Origin: Brachionus rotundiformis
Taxonomy: Eukaryota > Rotifera > Eurotatoria > Ploima > Brachionidae
Direction: 5' to 3'
DNA: 64,000 nt
NCBI GenBank assembly: GCA_016802295.1
Contig: JAESIW010000166.1
Coordinates: 261,213 to 325,212 of the forward strand
Shown: one piece after another, positions 11,075 to 20,273 of the stretch
Layout: each line of letters starts with the position of its first letter
Numbering within the stretch: position 1 is the stretch's first letter
Position numbers and translations under genes: made by a program
Notes under the pieces: generated by a model
What the model saw: the letters and a program-made list of their open reading frames with translations, nothing else
What the model was told of the DNA's origin: nothing
Databases searched by the model: none

Positions 11075-12550
11075 TTTTGTTTTTGTTGATTATTATCTTT
11101 ATGAAATGATCATTTTGGTAACAATGATATTTATACCATTAATGCACGTTTTATAAAAGTACTAATGTTATGCAAAACGAGATTATTTAACGACTTTTTT
11201 TCAAGTTTATGTAACAATGTTAGGTAATGTCTTAACATGAGAATCTAAAATATTCTTTTTTGGGCCAGATTTTAATTCAAATTAATGAGATTGAAAGATA
11301 TCTTAATATTAGTTGAGAACTTGTCATATAATATTTTTGTTCAAATAAAACAAATTTTTGAATTAAATTTTTTTTCATTTTATCTTAATTAGAATTGACT
11401 TAAGGCCCAAAGTCAATTCTAATAGATAAAGAAGAAGGTAAAGAAGGTGTATGGACTAGCTTCAGTAAGCCAAATTTTTTTCTTGATTGAGATCACAATT
11501 CAATATTGAAAAAAACGCGTTTTTCCAATGCATATTTTTTTTATGATCTTGGACAAATACCAAAAGCTCTAGGTAGTATGTTGAAGAGCAACTATTGAGC
11601 TTGCTTATGAGTACTCGAGGACATCGGTAGGCCAAAAGATCATAGAGAAATGAGGTTCTGAAAGTGAGCATTCATTTTAAAAAATTTGAAAATTTCAAAA
11701 TTCAAAGTGCAATTATTCTGTCAATTTTAAGAGTTTTTCTACACTTTAAAAGCCAAAAAGAATTGAATTTAGGTTTCCCGATAGGTGATAAAAATTAAAG
11801 TAATGGCTTTGTTGAAGAAAAGTTGAAACAAGTTTTAACGCTCTTATTGACCGCATTGCAAGCTTATACAAAGCTTATATTTGTCAGTTTTTTTTTACAT
11901 ATTTAATGGACTGAAGCAAAGTAGTACATGACTTATGTATGTCTTAACCTGTTTAAGGGATTATGGTACGAAATTTAAAAGTTCGGTCATCAAAGTATTT
12001 CTTCTATACTAAAAAAGTGATTCATGATATTTCTCTTAAACAAGACTCATTTTTGTCAATAAATAATTTAAATAAAAGATTTTTTTTCTGAATTACAAGC
12101 AAGTATCTTCTATGTGAAGAATTACGGTAGCAAAAAATATCTGCCTTGGCAAACAATTGTCTTAGATAAAAAAAAATTATAAATGATACTCAGATTGATC
12201 TAAGAACGACATTTAACCTTATTGAACATATTAATTGCTTGCTAACACTCTAGTACATAACTAAAACATTTATCATCTATTTAAAATTTGATCTTTTAGA
12301 AATAGATTTATCTTTAGTTATTAATAATTTTCATAATTAATTTTTCATTGAATTTTTAAACACTATTTAATTAATAAAAATTTTATAATAAAAAGTCTTT
12401 TTTTTTATACAAAAATTAATTTTTATTTTTAACAAAAGATAACAGTATACAAAAAATTAAACAAATTTGTTTTAAAAAAGGATTAAAAAATTCATTCAGA
12501 AGAAAAAACTTTGCATAAAAATAAAATTCGTTTAAAATTTATTAAAACTA
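11075..12550. other. Intergenic with one dispersed repeat
   Basis: No gene. 11460-11760 belongs to a dispersed repeat also found, in the opposite orientation, near 27 kb (listed separately). The remainder is AT-rich spacer. Confidence 0.5.
11460..11760 (-). repeat. Dispersed repeat, family 1 (copy 1)
   Basis: Read on the minus strand, this stretch runs parallel to 26990-27430 on the plus strand. It has the same order of blocks: a gacaga..attt block, then cctcatttctctatgatctt, then tcctcgagtact-like sequence, then an acgcgttttt block, then ttgaattgtga. Both copies keep a short peptide frame containing RTSFLYDLLAYR and PRVL.SKL. No terminal repeats or known domain are visible. Confidence 0.6.
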
Positions 12551-14719
12551 TTAGATAAAGCTGATCTTGGTTCTGGCATTGTTAACAAGCCAAATGTTGA
12601 GCTCTTCATATTGTCTCATGCACTCTTCGAACATATCTGGCGTAAAGCCTTTGCGAACACACTTTTGAAGCGCTTCGGTGTAGTACACCACCTTAGGTCC
12701 ATTGACAGGTATCATTTCCCTTACCAGTGAGAATATTTGGTCAATGCCACTTTTTGGTCTTTGAATAGCACTCTCATTTCTCGGTCTGAGCGACTCTTTG
12801 GACATTTCCATCAGTCTAATGGCCTCATTGACATCGTCTCTCTCAACTAGATTGCTGAGTCTTAGTCTGGCAAGTGCAGTGGAAAGTCTCAGGATGGCCA
12901 ACAAAGTCCTGGCCGAAGTGTATGTAGAGTCTGTGTTCACCCTTGACTCCTTTCTCATCTCTACATACACGCTTACAATGTGATCGGACAAGCTTTGAGG
13001 CACCAGCGGCTGTTTTGTCTTACACAATGCAATGTATCTTCGCATCAATTTCATATCCAATGGCGTGAATGCGGTCGGTGGTTGGATATTGTGCTGGTGA
13101 ACATAAGTGATGTGCTGGGCGAGTCTGAGATCGGATTCGCGCTCTGCCCGGTCCTGAATCAGCCACAACAAATCAAATCTGGACAACAGAGCCGCTGGTA
13201 GTTGCACATTCTGCTCAATGCTTTTTTTAGGATTGTACCTGCCAAAGGCCGGATTGGCCGCGGCTAAAATCGACACTCTGGCATTAAGAGATGTCATGAT
13301 ACCTGCTTTGGCAATCGAAATGGTCTGTTGTTCCATTACTTCGTGAATGGCAGTTCTGTCCTGCTCCAACATCTTGTCAAATTCATCAATGCAACAAATG
13401 CCCTGGTCGGCAAGGACCAGCGAGCCGCCCTCCAACACCATTTCACCAGTGACCGGATCTTTCATTACAGACGCAGTCAGACCGACTCCTGACGAGCCCC
13501 TGCCAGTCGTGTACTGGCTCCTAACTGCCAGTCTATCGATATAGTTCAACAGCTGTGACTTGGCAACGCCTGGATCTCCCATCAGTAAAATGTTCAAATT
13601 TCCCCTTATTTTCATGCCCCTGGAGTTTTTGTCTACACCACCAACCAGCAAGAGCAACAGAGCCTTCTTGACATCTTCATGGCCATAAATCTCCGGTGCA
13701 ATGCTCGAAGTTAATTTGGCATAAAAATCATCCTCACAGATCCGAGCCGCTTCTTCTTCAGTCAGCTGATCGGCCTCCAGCTCATCATCTTCTGTTTTGT
13801 TCATTCGGACAATATTGTGCGCATCAATGTAGGTATCAGCCAGTAGACCTTGACTTATTTGCTTAAATCCTGTCTTTAAGATGGGCAAGAAAATGCCGGT
13901 CACGGCCACATGATCACCAGGCTTGCATAGACGAGTATTCTCGCCCTTGGCGTAAATGGTAATGCTGCGCGGTATATTGCCGACAGGCACTTGTTCCGAA
14001 TGCTCTTGAATCTTGATCTCTTGGAATTTGACAAACTTGGAGCCTCTGGTTTGGAGACAGAGGCGACCACCGCTCTTGTTAACCTGACAGTCCTGTGACT
14101 GGCACATCTCAATGGGCATGAATGAGGCCGAGCTGATCGGCTGGTAGGTTTCGGCTCCGCATCGGTCACATGTGTACGTGGCCACTTGCAATAGAGGCTT
14201 GACTTCTGTGGCACGTATGACCACGCCTTTGACACACACTAGCTTGCCAATTGACTGGGCTTTTATTTGGCGAACTGAGAGTGTTTTCATGTTGGATGGC
14301 GCTTTTAAGTAGAGCTCGAATCGACGCAACAATTCGCTGGGAAATCGATTGCGAGCCTCTCTGGGCGCATCGGCCGAGTACAGTCTTTGTTCGGCCAGGA
14401 GTCTGTGCTCGATGTAGACGTCAAGTGTGTCTTTGTGCACCGAGTCTTTGTCCTTGTACTCAGGCAAAAGCTCCTGGACCGCTTCGTAGAAGATGTCTAC
14501 GTAGCGTTTGGAGTTGTTGATGCACGCGTCGGCCAGGTCTTGGTCAGTTTGAGACAAATCGGTCAAATCAATGGTTATTGAGGTCTGGTCCCGATTGGCC
14601 AGGTCTCTTAGCTGTTTTGAGTATTTGAACTCTTTGCCGTTTTCTGTGTCATTGTAGAACTCGGTTAAGAAGCGCTTGATGTCGCTTTTGTCGTTTAGAT
14701 AGTCTCGGACTAAGGGCAT
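12551..14719 (-). CDS. MCM5: DNA replication licensing factor MCM5
   Basis: A single 722-codon ORF matching animal MCM5 (about 734 residues) end to end. It forms the MCM2-7 hexamer, the replicative helicase loaded at origins in the nucleus. Visible features are a C4 zinc finger (Cys184, 187, 206, 211), Walker A GDPGVAKS (381-388), Walker B with CIDEFDKM (443-450), the sensor-1 asparagine in AAANPAFGRY (near 489), and the arginine finger LSRFDL (512-517). All catalytic residues are intact. The ATG at 14719 gives MPLVRDYL, close to the usual MCM5 distance before the RFL.EF motif. The absence of any intron across 2.2 kb is unusual beside split neighbours. Confidence 0.97.
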   Translation of the reverse strand: MPLVRDYLNDKSDIKRFLTEFYNDTENGKEFKYSKQLRDLANRDQTSITIDLTDLSQTDQDLADACINNSKRYVDIFYEAVQELLPEYKDKDSVHKDTLDVYIEHRLLAEQRLYSADAPREARNRFPSELLRRFELYLKAPSNMKTLSVRQIKAQSIGKLVCVKGVVIRATEVKPLLQVATYTCDRCGAETYQPISSASFMPIEMCQSQDCQVNKSGGRLCLQTRGSKFVKFQEIKIQEHSEQVPVGNIPRSITIYAKGENTRLCKPGDHVAVTGIFLPILKTGFKQISQGLLADTYIDAHNIVRMNKTEDDELEADQLTEEEAARICEDDFYAKLTSSIAPEIYGHEDVKKALLLLLVGGVDKNSRGMKIRGNLNILLMGDPGVAKSQLLNYIDRLAVRSQYTTGRGSSGVGLTASVMKDPVTGEMVLEGGSLVLADQGICCIDEFDKMLEQDRTAIHEVMEQQTISIAKAGIMTSLNARVSILAAANPAFGRYNPKKSIEQNVQLPAALLSRFDLLWLIQDRAERESDLRLAQHITYVHQHNIQPPTAFTPLDMKLMRRYIALCKTKQPLVPQSLSDHIVSVYVEMRKESRVNTDSTYTSARTLLAILRLSTALARLRLSNLVERDDVNEAIRLMEMSKESLRPRNESAIQRPKSGIDQIFSLVREMIPVNGPKVVYYTEALQKCVRKGFTPDMFEECMRQYEELNIWLVNNARTKISFI

Positions 14720-15330
14720 TTTTTATATGGATTTATTATATCTTTTAATAAGCATAAGTGGTGATATTTTTCTCATTTATAAATTATTTTTTGTACGACC
14801 TTGACTTTTATTTTGAATTTTTAAATCCCCTCCCGCCTTTTTTGTTTGTTTAAGTAAGTACACGCATGAGATTGTTTAGATAACGATGAGATTAAATCTG
14901 TCTTATAATCTCTCGTATGCAAGTGAGGATTAGTCACGCTCGTCAACTAAATTTGCTGATCTTATCTTTAGTTAACATTCGTAGATTTTTATTAATGTTG
15001 TTGTCGACAAAAATATGCTATAATTAGATACCGACTTAAAATTTAAATTAATATAATTAAATCTTTTTTTTTGATGATTTGTTTAATATTAAAAATTGAT
15101 AGACAATGAATAAATATTTACATCATCTGCTGCTAAGTGGGACCCATGATAATTAAATTTTCTATTCAAGAACATAATATTTATTGATTTTATGCATTTT
15201 TGGTACATATCTATTTGATGGTAAAAACATTTTGAATATTCTTGTGCCAAATTGGCAAAAAGTTGATATATTAATTTCAGAAAATTATTTACATTAAAAA
15301 ATCACCTTTTATAGAGATAGATAAAAAAGA
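14720..15330. other. Intergenic, MCM5 upstream region
   Basis: AT-rich spacer upstream of MCM5 and downstream of tRNA-Phe copy 1. On the minus strand the tRNA-Phe is followed directly by a T6 Pol III terminator at about 15324-15329. No other feature seen. Confidence 0.5.
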
Positions 15331-15403
15331 TGCCGAAACTCGGGATCGAACCAAGGACCTTTAGATCTTCAGTCTAACGCTCTCCCAACTGAGCTATTTC
15401 GGC
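15331..15403 (-). tRNA. tRNA-Phe (GAA), copy 1
   Basis: On the minus strand a 73-nt cloverleaf begins GCCGAAATAGCTCAG and ends TTTCGGC plus discriminator A. The anticodon loop CTGAAGA gives GAA. The B box GGTTCGATCC is intact. A run of T follows the 3' end as terminator. It is identical to the second copy 450 bp away. Confidence 0.95.
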
Positions 15404-15780
15404 TTCATAAACTTGTTAAAACTAATTACTTTTTTAAATGTAATATTAATTTAAATACATCAAATTTTGATAGATTTATTTTTTTAATTAAAATTAAATA
15501 GAAAAATGTATCTATTTAAAGAATAAAAAAAAGTATTCTTTGTATAAATTTCGCAATGCTCAACATCATTAGGCTAATTCAATTAAAAGAAAATATTTAA
15601 TTGAATCTCAATCTTCCAAATTGTATTTTGCATATATTTCCAAATTTACCAGACGTTGCCTTCAAAATGATGGTTAAAAAATAAAACAATAATAAATAGA
15701 AAATTTATCTATTTTAATAATTGAGAATTTCAAACAGTATAGGAAATATATTTATCTTTTAGAGATATAGATAAAAAAGA

Positions 15781-15853
15781 TGCCGAAACTCGGGATCGAA
15801 CCAAGGACCTTTAGATCTTCAGTCTAACGCTCTCCCAACTGAGCTATTTCGGC
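15781..15853 (-). tRNA. tRNA-Phe (GAA), copy 2
   Basis: Identical in sequence to the tRNA at 15331-15403, including the GAA anticodon, and preceded on the plus strand by the same agataaaaaaga flank that serves as the T-run terminator. The pair looks like a local tandem duplication of about 450 bp whose spacer has since diverged. Confidence 0.95.
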
Positions 15854-15931
15854 CCACAATTCTCTGACATAATAAACCTTACTTGGACTTAATTTAAAAT
15901 TTAAATTGCTCCAAAATCGTAATGAATTTTT

Positions 15932-18522
15932 ATGCAAAAAATTTTATTATTTTTCCAATCAATTATGAAAATAAAAAAGAGTCAAAAATTGGGAGAAAAT
16001 AAGCTGCTTCGTTCTGGTAAAAAATTCCATTCTGGTGAAAAACACTCTCTCAATTCGAAAATATCAAAGATAAAAAGCAGCCGTAAGAGAACATGGAAAA
16101 ACTCGCAGATGAGACAAGCCATCGATTTGGTGAAAACAAGCGGCTCAAAATTGATACATGCAGCCCATCGCTGCAAAGTGCCTCTATCCACTCTAGCCAC
16201 CTATATTAAACATGGTATCTCAATTGACCAAGATGACAGCATTGACGAAACGTGTTCGGAAACAGTGGAAGAAATCGATGACAACTTGAGCGAAGCTGTG
16301 TCAGACAATGGAATAGAAGCCATTTCGGTCTCTTCCTCAAGCACCAATGCCTCAACAGCATCCAAACAACTCAGCAAATTTGTCCTTTTGGCCAGAAAAT
16401 CAACTTCTCCTTTTAGACTTTTGCTCAAGCAGCCCAAAAGTGCTCCTAGCCAGGACATTCTGGCCAATTTTGAACAACACAAAAATAGAGATAAATTCAA
16501 AAGAGATGATATTAGCTCACGTGAACAATTTACCAACACCGAGAGCTTTATTGACTCGATAATTTTAAACAAAAGTAAAGTGACCCATTTGAATGGGTTT
16601 GAAAGTAAGTCAAAAAAATTAAATTTGCTAAAATTATCTATAGATTAGATAAAATATTTTCTAATTAAAAATTTAAATTTATTTTCTACCAATGTTTGTA
16701 ATTGGTTAAGTATAACCAATTAGATAAATTGAATAAAAAAAAAAACCATGACCAAGTTGGTCGTGAGTTAAATTAATTAATAATAATAATTAAAATCAAT
16801 AAAATTACATCTTGAAAATTAAATTTTTATTTATTAAAATATAAATAATTTTATCTTTTCTAATAACAGAACCGATCAAGCTGTACGCTTACTTGAGCAT
16901 GAGACAAAGATACCATCCGGTATTTTTGACCAAAAATTTGTCCTACATGACCAAGCAAGTGCTAAATGGCCGCAATCCGAGAAGGTAGCAAAATTTTTCT
17001 AGCTAATTTGAGCAAAAATTTAATTAAAAAATAAACCAGAAAATTTAAAGTCGACGACCTATTGGAAAAGATGATGTCCAAGGCACGCAAACCATGCCAG
17101 AACGAGTTGTCTCTAAAGTTGGACACTATTTTGATCCATAACAAAGAAGACAAGGATTACATTAACAAGCACACGCAGGGCGTGGGACCAGATGATTCGA
17201 TATCGGTCGAAGTAAGTGTCACCAAGGCTGGCGAGTATGTCCACTTGGCCAAAATTGCTGCAAAAAACATCCAAATAGTGAACCAAAATGGCATTTTATG
17301 TCTCAATTTAAGCACCCAATTCATACCACTTAAAATCGAAAATCTCCTCAAACAAAACTTCAAATCACTGACCATAAATGTCCAACTGATAGATAAAAAG
17401 CTCAACTTTGACTATCTGTTAACAGATATGAGGGATTTTTTCAAAAACAGTCCCAAATCAACTCCATCCAAGTCGAATTTCTTCGACTTTACATTCAAGC
17501 TTAACAGCGAGGAACCGGTCAAAATGTGCAAGAGTGTCCAAGGCCTAATAGACGCATTTAATAGCTCCAATTTAATTAAGCTCAAAGTAAAAGTAACACG
17601 ATCCAATCCAGTTTGCCAAAGTGTGTTCAAAGAGCGAACCAAATTCCCAAATTCAAATATCTACTACCAATTTTCAGACTCGAATGAAAAAAAGCTCATC
17701 ACACGAACAAATAATTTGTCATGTCAATTTTGTTACTTGGACTTGTTTATAGACTATGCATCGTTGGTAAAGCATTTGAACAATTGCCATTTCAGATTCC
17801 ATATTAAGCAGAGCATGACCCAGAATGGTGTGCACACGCTCAAACTAGATATGAGCCTAGAGGACACTTTTGATGGCTCATATTGCGGCAATTTGCATGA
17901 CTTGATCAAAAATTGTCATCTTGGTTACTCAAAAAGCCGCATGCGACCAACCAGACAGATAAGCATCGAGTCCACAGAGATATTGTGCAACAAAAGGTCA
18001 TTTAACCTTGATCTTAAGCGGCTGAAAAAGGAAAATCTAAGTCAAGACGAGCTAGACACGCTGGACCAAATACAGCAACAATTGATCAAGATAAGCTCCT
18101 CAATTGACCAAGCTGGTCAGCAAAAGAACAATTTCATGCAAAGGGTATATTATCACACAGTGACCAATCAGCCTGTGCACATTGACGAGATAGATTATGA
18201 CTCGGACTCGGAAATGGACACCGAATGGCTCAAACAGTTGACCACACTGCTCATTAATGACTTTGGTGATGTGAATGATGGCGAAAAAGAGTTCATGAAG
18301 CTTTGGAATTTGCATTGTTTAAAGTTTAATTTTGTGGCCGATTCCCAAATTAGTTCGGCATGTGAAATGTTTATTGATTTGAATGTAAATAATTTGGTTA
18401 AAATGAATCTAATTAAAAATTTTATTCTTCATTTAGTTAATTTAAATGATTATGATTTATTGAAAAAAAATTCATTTGTAAAGCTAATTGAATATCTTTA
18501 TGATAAATTAAACGGGATTTAA
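15932..18522 (+). CDS. SUZ12: Polycomb protein SUZ12 with N-terminal Psq-type HTH
   Basis: Three exons (15932-16604, 16870-16984, 17040-18522) give 756 residues, or 745 from a second ATG at 15965. From the exon 1/2 junction onward it follows SUZ12: FEKPIKLYAYL, then KFKVDDLLEKM, a single C2H2 zinc finger (CQFCYLDLF...LNNCHFRF), and the VEFS box near the C terminus (VYYHTVTNQPVHIDEIDYDS, then GEKEFMKLWNLH). SUZ12 is the PRC2 scaffold that activates EZH2 for H3K27 methylation in the nucleus. In place of the usual low-complexity N terminus, exon 1 encodes a basic region and a Psq-like helix-turn-helix (around residues 50-95: KRTWKNSQMRQAIDLV, then CKVPLSTLATYI). Exon 1 joins the SUZ12 body in frame at a strong gtaagt donor. 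Separate genes remain formally possible without transcript data. Confidence 0.9.
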
Positions 18523-18970
18523 TTAATCTTATTTGTGAGAGTTTAGATCAAGAATTTTTTAAATCATTAAAAAAAAAAGTTAATAATGTAAATAAATAAA
18601 TAATTTTATTTTTAATTTCTATTTAGATTATTAAAATCAAAATTAAATTGCTAATTAAAAAAATGCCAAAATTTTTATTCAATTATTAGTTTAATATCTA
18701 AAAACAAAGCTTTAAAACTGTTAGAGATGAAAAGATATAAAGTTTTAATTTGTACAATTTGATTTATATTTTCTTTCAATTTAAATTAAAAAATAGAAAT
18801 AAAAAAATAAAATTTTAATTTGAAAGAAGTTAAATATGAAAATGTAAATAAATTGTATAAAATTATAATTTTGTTTCTAATTTAAAACACTAATTGATTC
18901 AAACCAAAAATTTTTTTTAAACAAATTTGATTATCCTTTAATAATTTATTACTAATACTATTAAAACAAA
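18523..18970. other. Intergenic, AT-rich
   Basis: 3' flank of SUZ12 and spacer to the tRNA-Asp gene, over 80 percent A+T by eye. No feature seen. Confidence 0.5.
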
Positions 18971-19042
18971 TCCGTGATAGTATAGTGGTGAGTATCCCCG
19001 CCTGTCACGCGGGAGACCGGGGTTCAATTCCCCGTCACGGAG
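18971..19042 (+). tRNA. tRNA-Asp (GTC), cassette A
   Basis: 72-nt cloverleaf TCCGTGATAGTATAG...TCACGGA plus discriminator G. The anticodon loop CTGTCAC gives GTC. A T6 terminator follows immediately. First gene of cassette A; the same tRNA recurs at 44083 and 52284. Confidence 0.96.
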
Positions 19043-19129
19043 TTTTTTCTCTTTTCTATTAATATAATATTAAATAATAAAAATAATTAGTAAATAAAAT
19101 TCTAAAAAGTTTAAATAATAATTTTTTGT

Positions 19130-19800
19130 CACCCTCCTCTTTTCTCAACCGGGCTTGGGACCGGCTTTGGCAGAGTTATGACGGCCCTAACTTTCCCTAA
19201 GAAGCCAGTGGGACGTTCATCATAAACAGCGCCACTCATCCGAGCACTTAATGGCTGCGAACTCGGCAACTATTTAGACTAGCTTGGAACCACAAACCAA
19301 GCGACTTCTCTCTCTCTCTCTTTCGATTGAGAAAAAGTCTTAACTTAAGGCTTCCAAAGTTACGTACTATCTGCAGAGGGTCAGCTGTACAGCAGATTCT
19401 CGCTCCTTTCGGATTCTATACTGGGAGATGGTCGAAGCCAGCGGCGCCCTCATACGACAAGACTTGGACAAAGACCCGTAGGCCTATGTACCCGCCATAC
19501 AGCTCTTCTGCAGACTACGTGAAAGACCACATGCACATACGATGCATGTGGCTGCCACCACCCTCCTCTTTTTTCATCAGGGCTTGGGACCTGCGGATCG
19601 GCAGAGTTATAGTGACTGCTTTTTGACTCCATTTTCCTAAAAAGAAAATTTTTCAATTTTAAAAAATGAAATGACTTTTTCCAAAAGAACATCCTTTTTA
19701 TACCCCTTTGGTGTTCGCAATTTAACTAATTTAACTAATTTAGTTAATTTAGCTTTTTCTGGTGACTATTTTAAAATAAAATAATAGGAATATTGTAGCC
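19130..19800 (-). repeat. GC-rich TATA/ORF element, copy A
   Basis: A block of about 670 bp present four times in the window (also 23773-24438, 44244-44900, 52444-53120), always beside tRNA-Gly. Read on the minus strand it holds an AT-rich leader with a TATA box (TATAAAAA, 19695-19702), a 60-codon ORF (19632-19450), and about 310 further conserved GC-rich bases. A motif of about 45 nt, including ggtcccaagccc and gaggagggtg, occurs at both ends of the GC-rich part in the same orientation. It is much richer in GC than its surroundings. I have an uncertain memory of similar motifs in untranslated parts of animal non-LTR retrotransposons. Confidence 0.7.
19450..19632 (-). CDS. 60-residue ORF of repeat element, copy A
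   Basis: ORF starting MESKSSH at the first ATG downstream of the element's TATA box and ending Val-Val-stop. It is preserved in copies A, B and C (residue 8 is the visible change: Y, R or H) and frameshifted in copy D near the start. It contains DPQVPSPDEKRGGWW and many Val/His/Arg residues and matches no family I know. Conservation continues past the stop codon, so the ORF may be incidental to a conserved repeat. Confidence 0.3.
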   Translation of the reverse strand: MESKSSHYNSADPQVPSPDEKRGGWWQPHASYVHVVFHVVCRRAVWRVHRPTGLCPSLVV

Positions 19801-19934
19801 ACTTTTAATATATTTTTAAATTTTTTCGTTATAGTTATTTTTTTTTAATTTTTTACCAATTTAATATTGTTAAATGATTATTTGTATTTTACTTTAAGTT
19901 ATTTAATATCTATAAGGCGATCTATTTGTATGAA

Positions 19935-20005
19935 GCACTGGTGGTTCAGTGGTAGAATGCTCGCCTGCCACGCGGGCGGCCCGGGTTCGATTCCCGGCCA
20001 GTGCA
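19935..20005 (+). tRNA. tRNA-Gly (GCC), cassette A
   Basis: 71-nt cloverleaf GCACTGGTGGTTCAG...CCAGTGC plus A. The anticodon loop CTGCCAC gives GCC. T-run terminator follows. Confidence 0.96.
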
Positions 20006-20074
20006 TTTTTGATATTTTTTTTCTTATTTAATTAATAAAAAATGTAATTTTAAATAATCATAAGGAAAAAAATT

Positions 20075-20148
20075 TGCCCAACGGGAGGATCGAACTCACG
20101 ACCTTCGCGTTATTAGCACGACGCTCTAACCAACTGAGCTAGCCGGGC
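20075..20148 (-). tRNA. tRNA-Ile (AAT), cassette A
   Basis: 74-nt cloverleaf on the minus strand, GCCCGGCTAGCTCAG...GTTGGGC plus A. The anticodon loop CTAATAA gives AAT (read as IAU after deamination). Oriented opposite to the Asp and Gly genes of the same cassette. T-rich terminator follows. Confidence 0.95.
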
Positions 20149-20273
20149 TTATTTTATTTCTATCTGTAAATTTAATAAATTATTAAACTTTTATTAATTT
20201 TTATGTTTCTTTGGCAACTAGATTAATTTTTTTTTATAAATAAATAATTAATTTCTTAAAAAATATTTCTAAA

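Noticed and set aside
12980..14581. Several plus-strand ORFs of 60-90 codons across MCM5
   Set aside because: Antisense shadows of the MCM5 coding sequence.
19327..19626. 99-codon plus-strand frame in the GC-rich element (also in copies C and D)
   Set aside because: It runs opposite to the TATA-driven direction, lacks an ATG near its start, and is explained by GC-rich sequence with few stops.
19130..19640. GC-rich element considered as 5S rRNA, 7SL RNA, RNase P RNA or a spliceosomal snRNA
   Set aside because: None of the conserved cores of these RNAs could be located on either strand.
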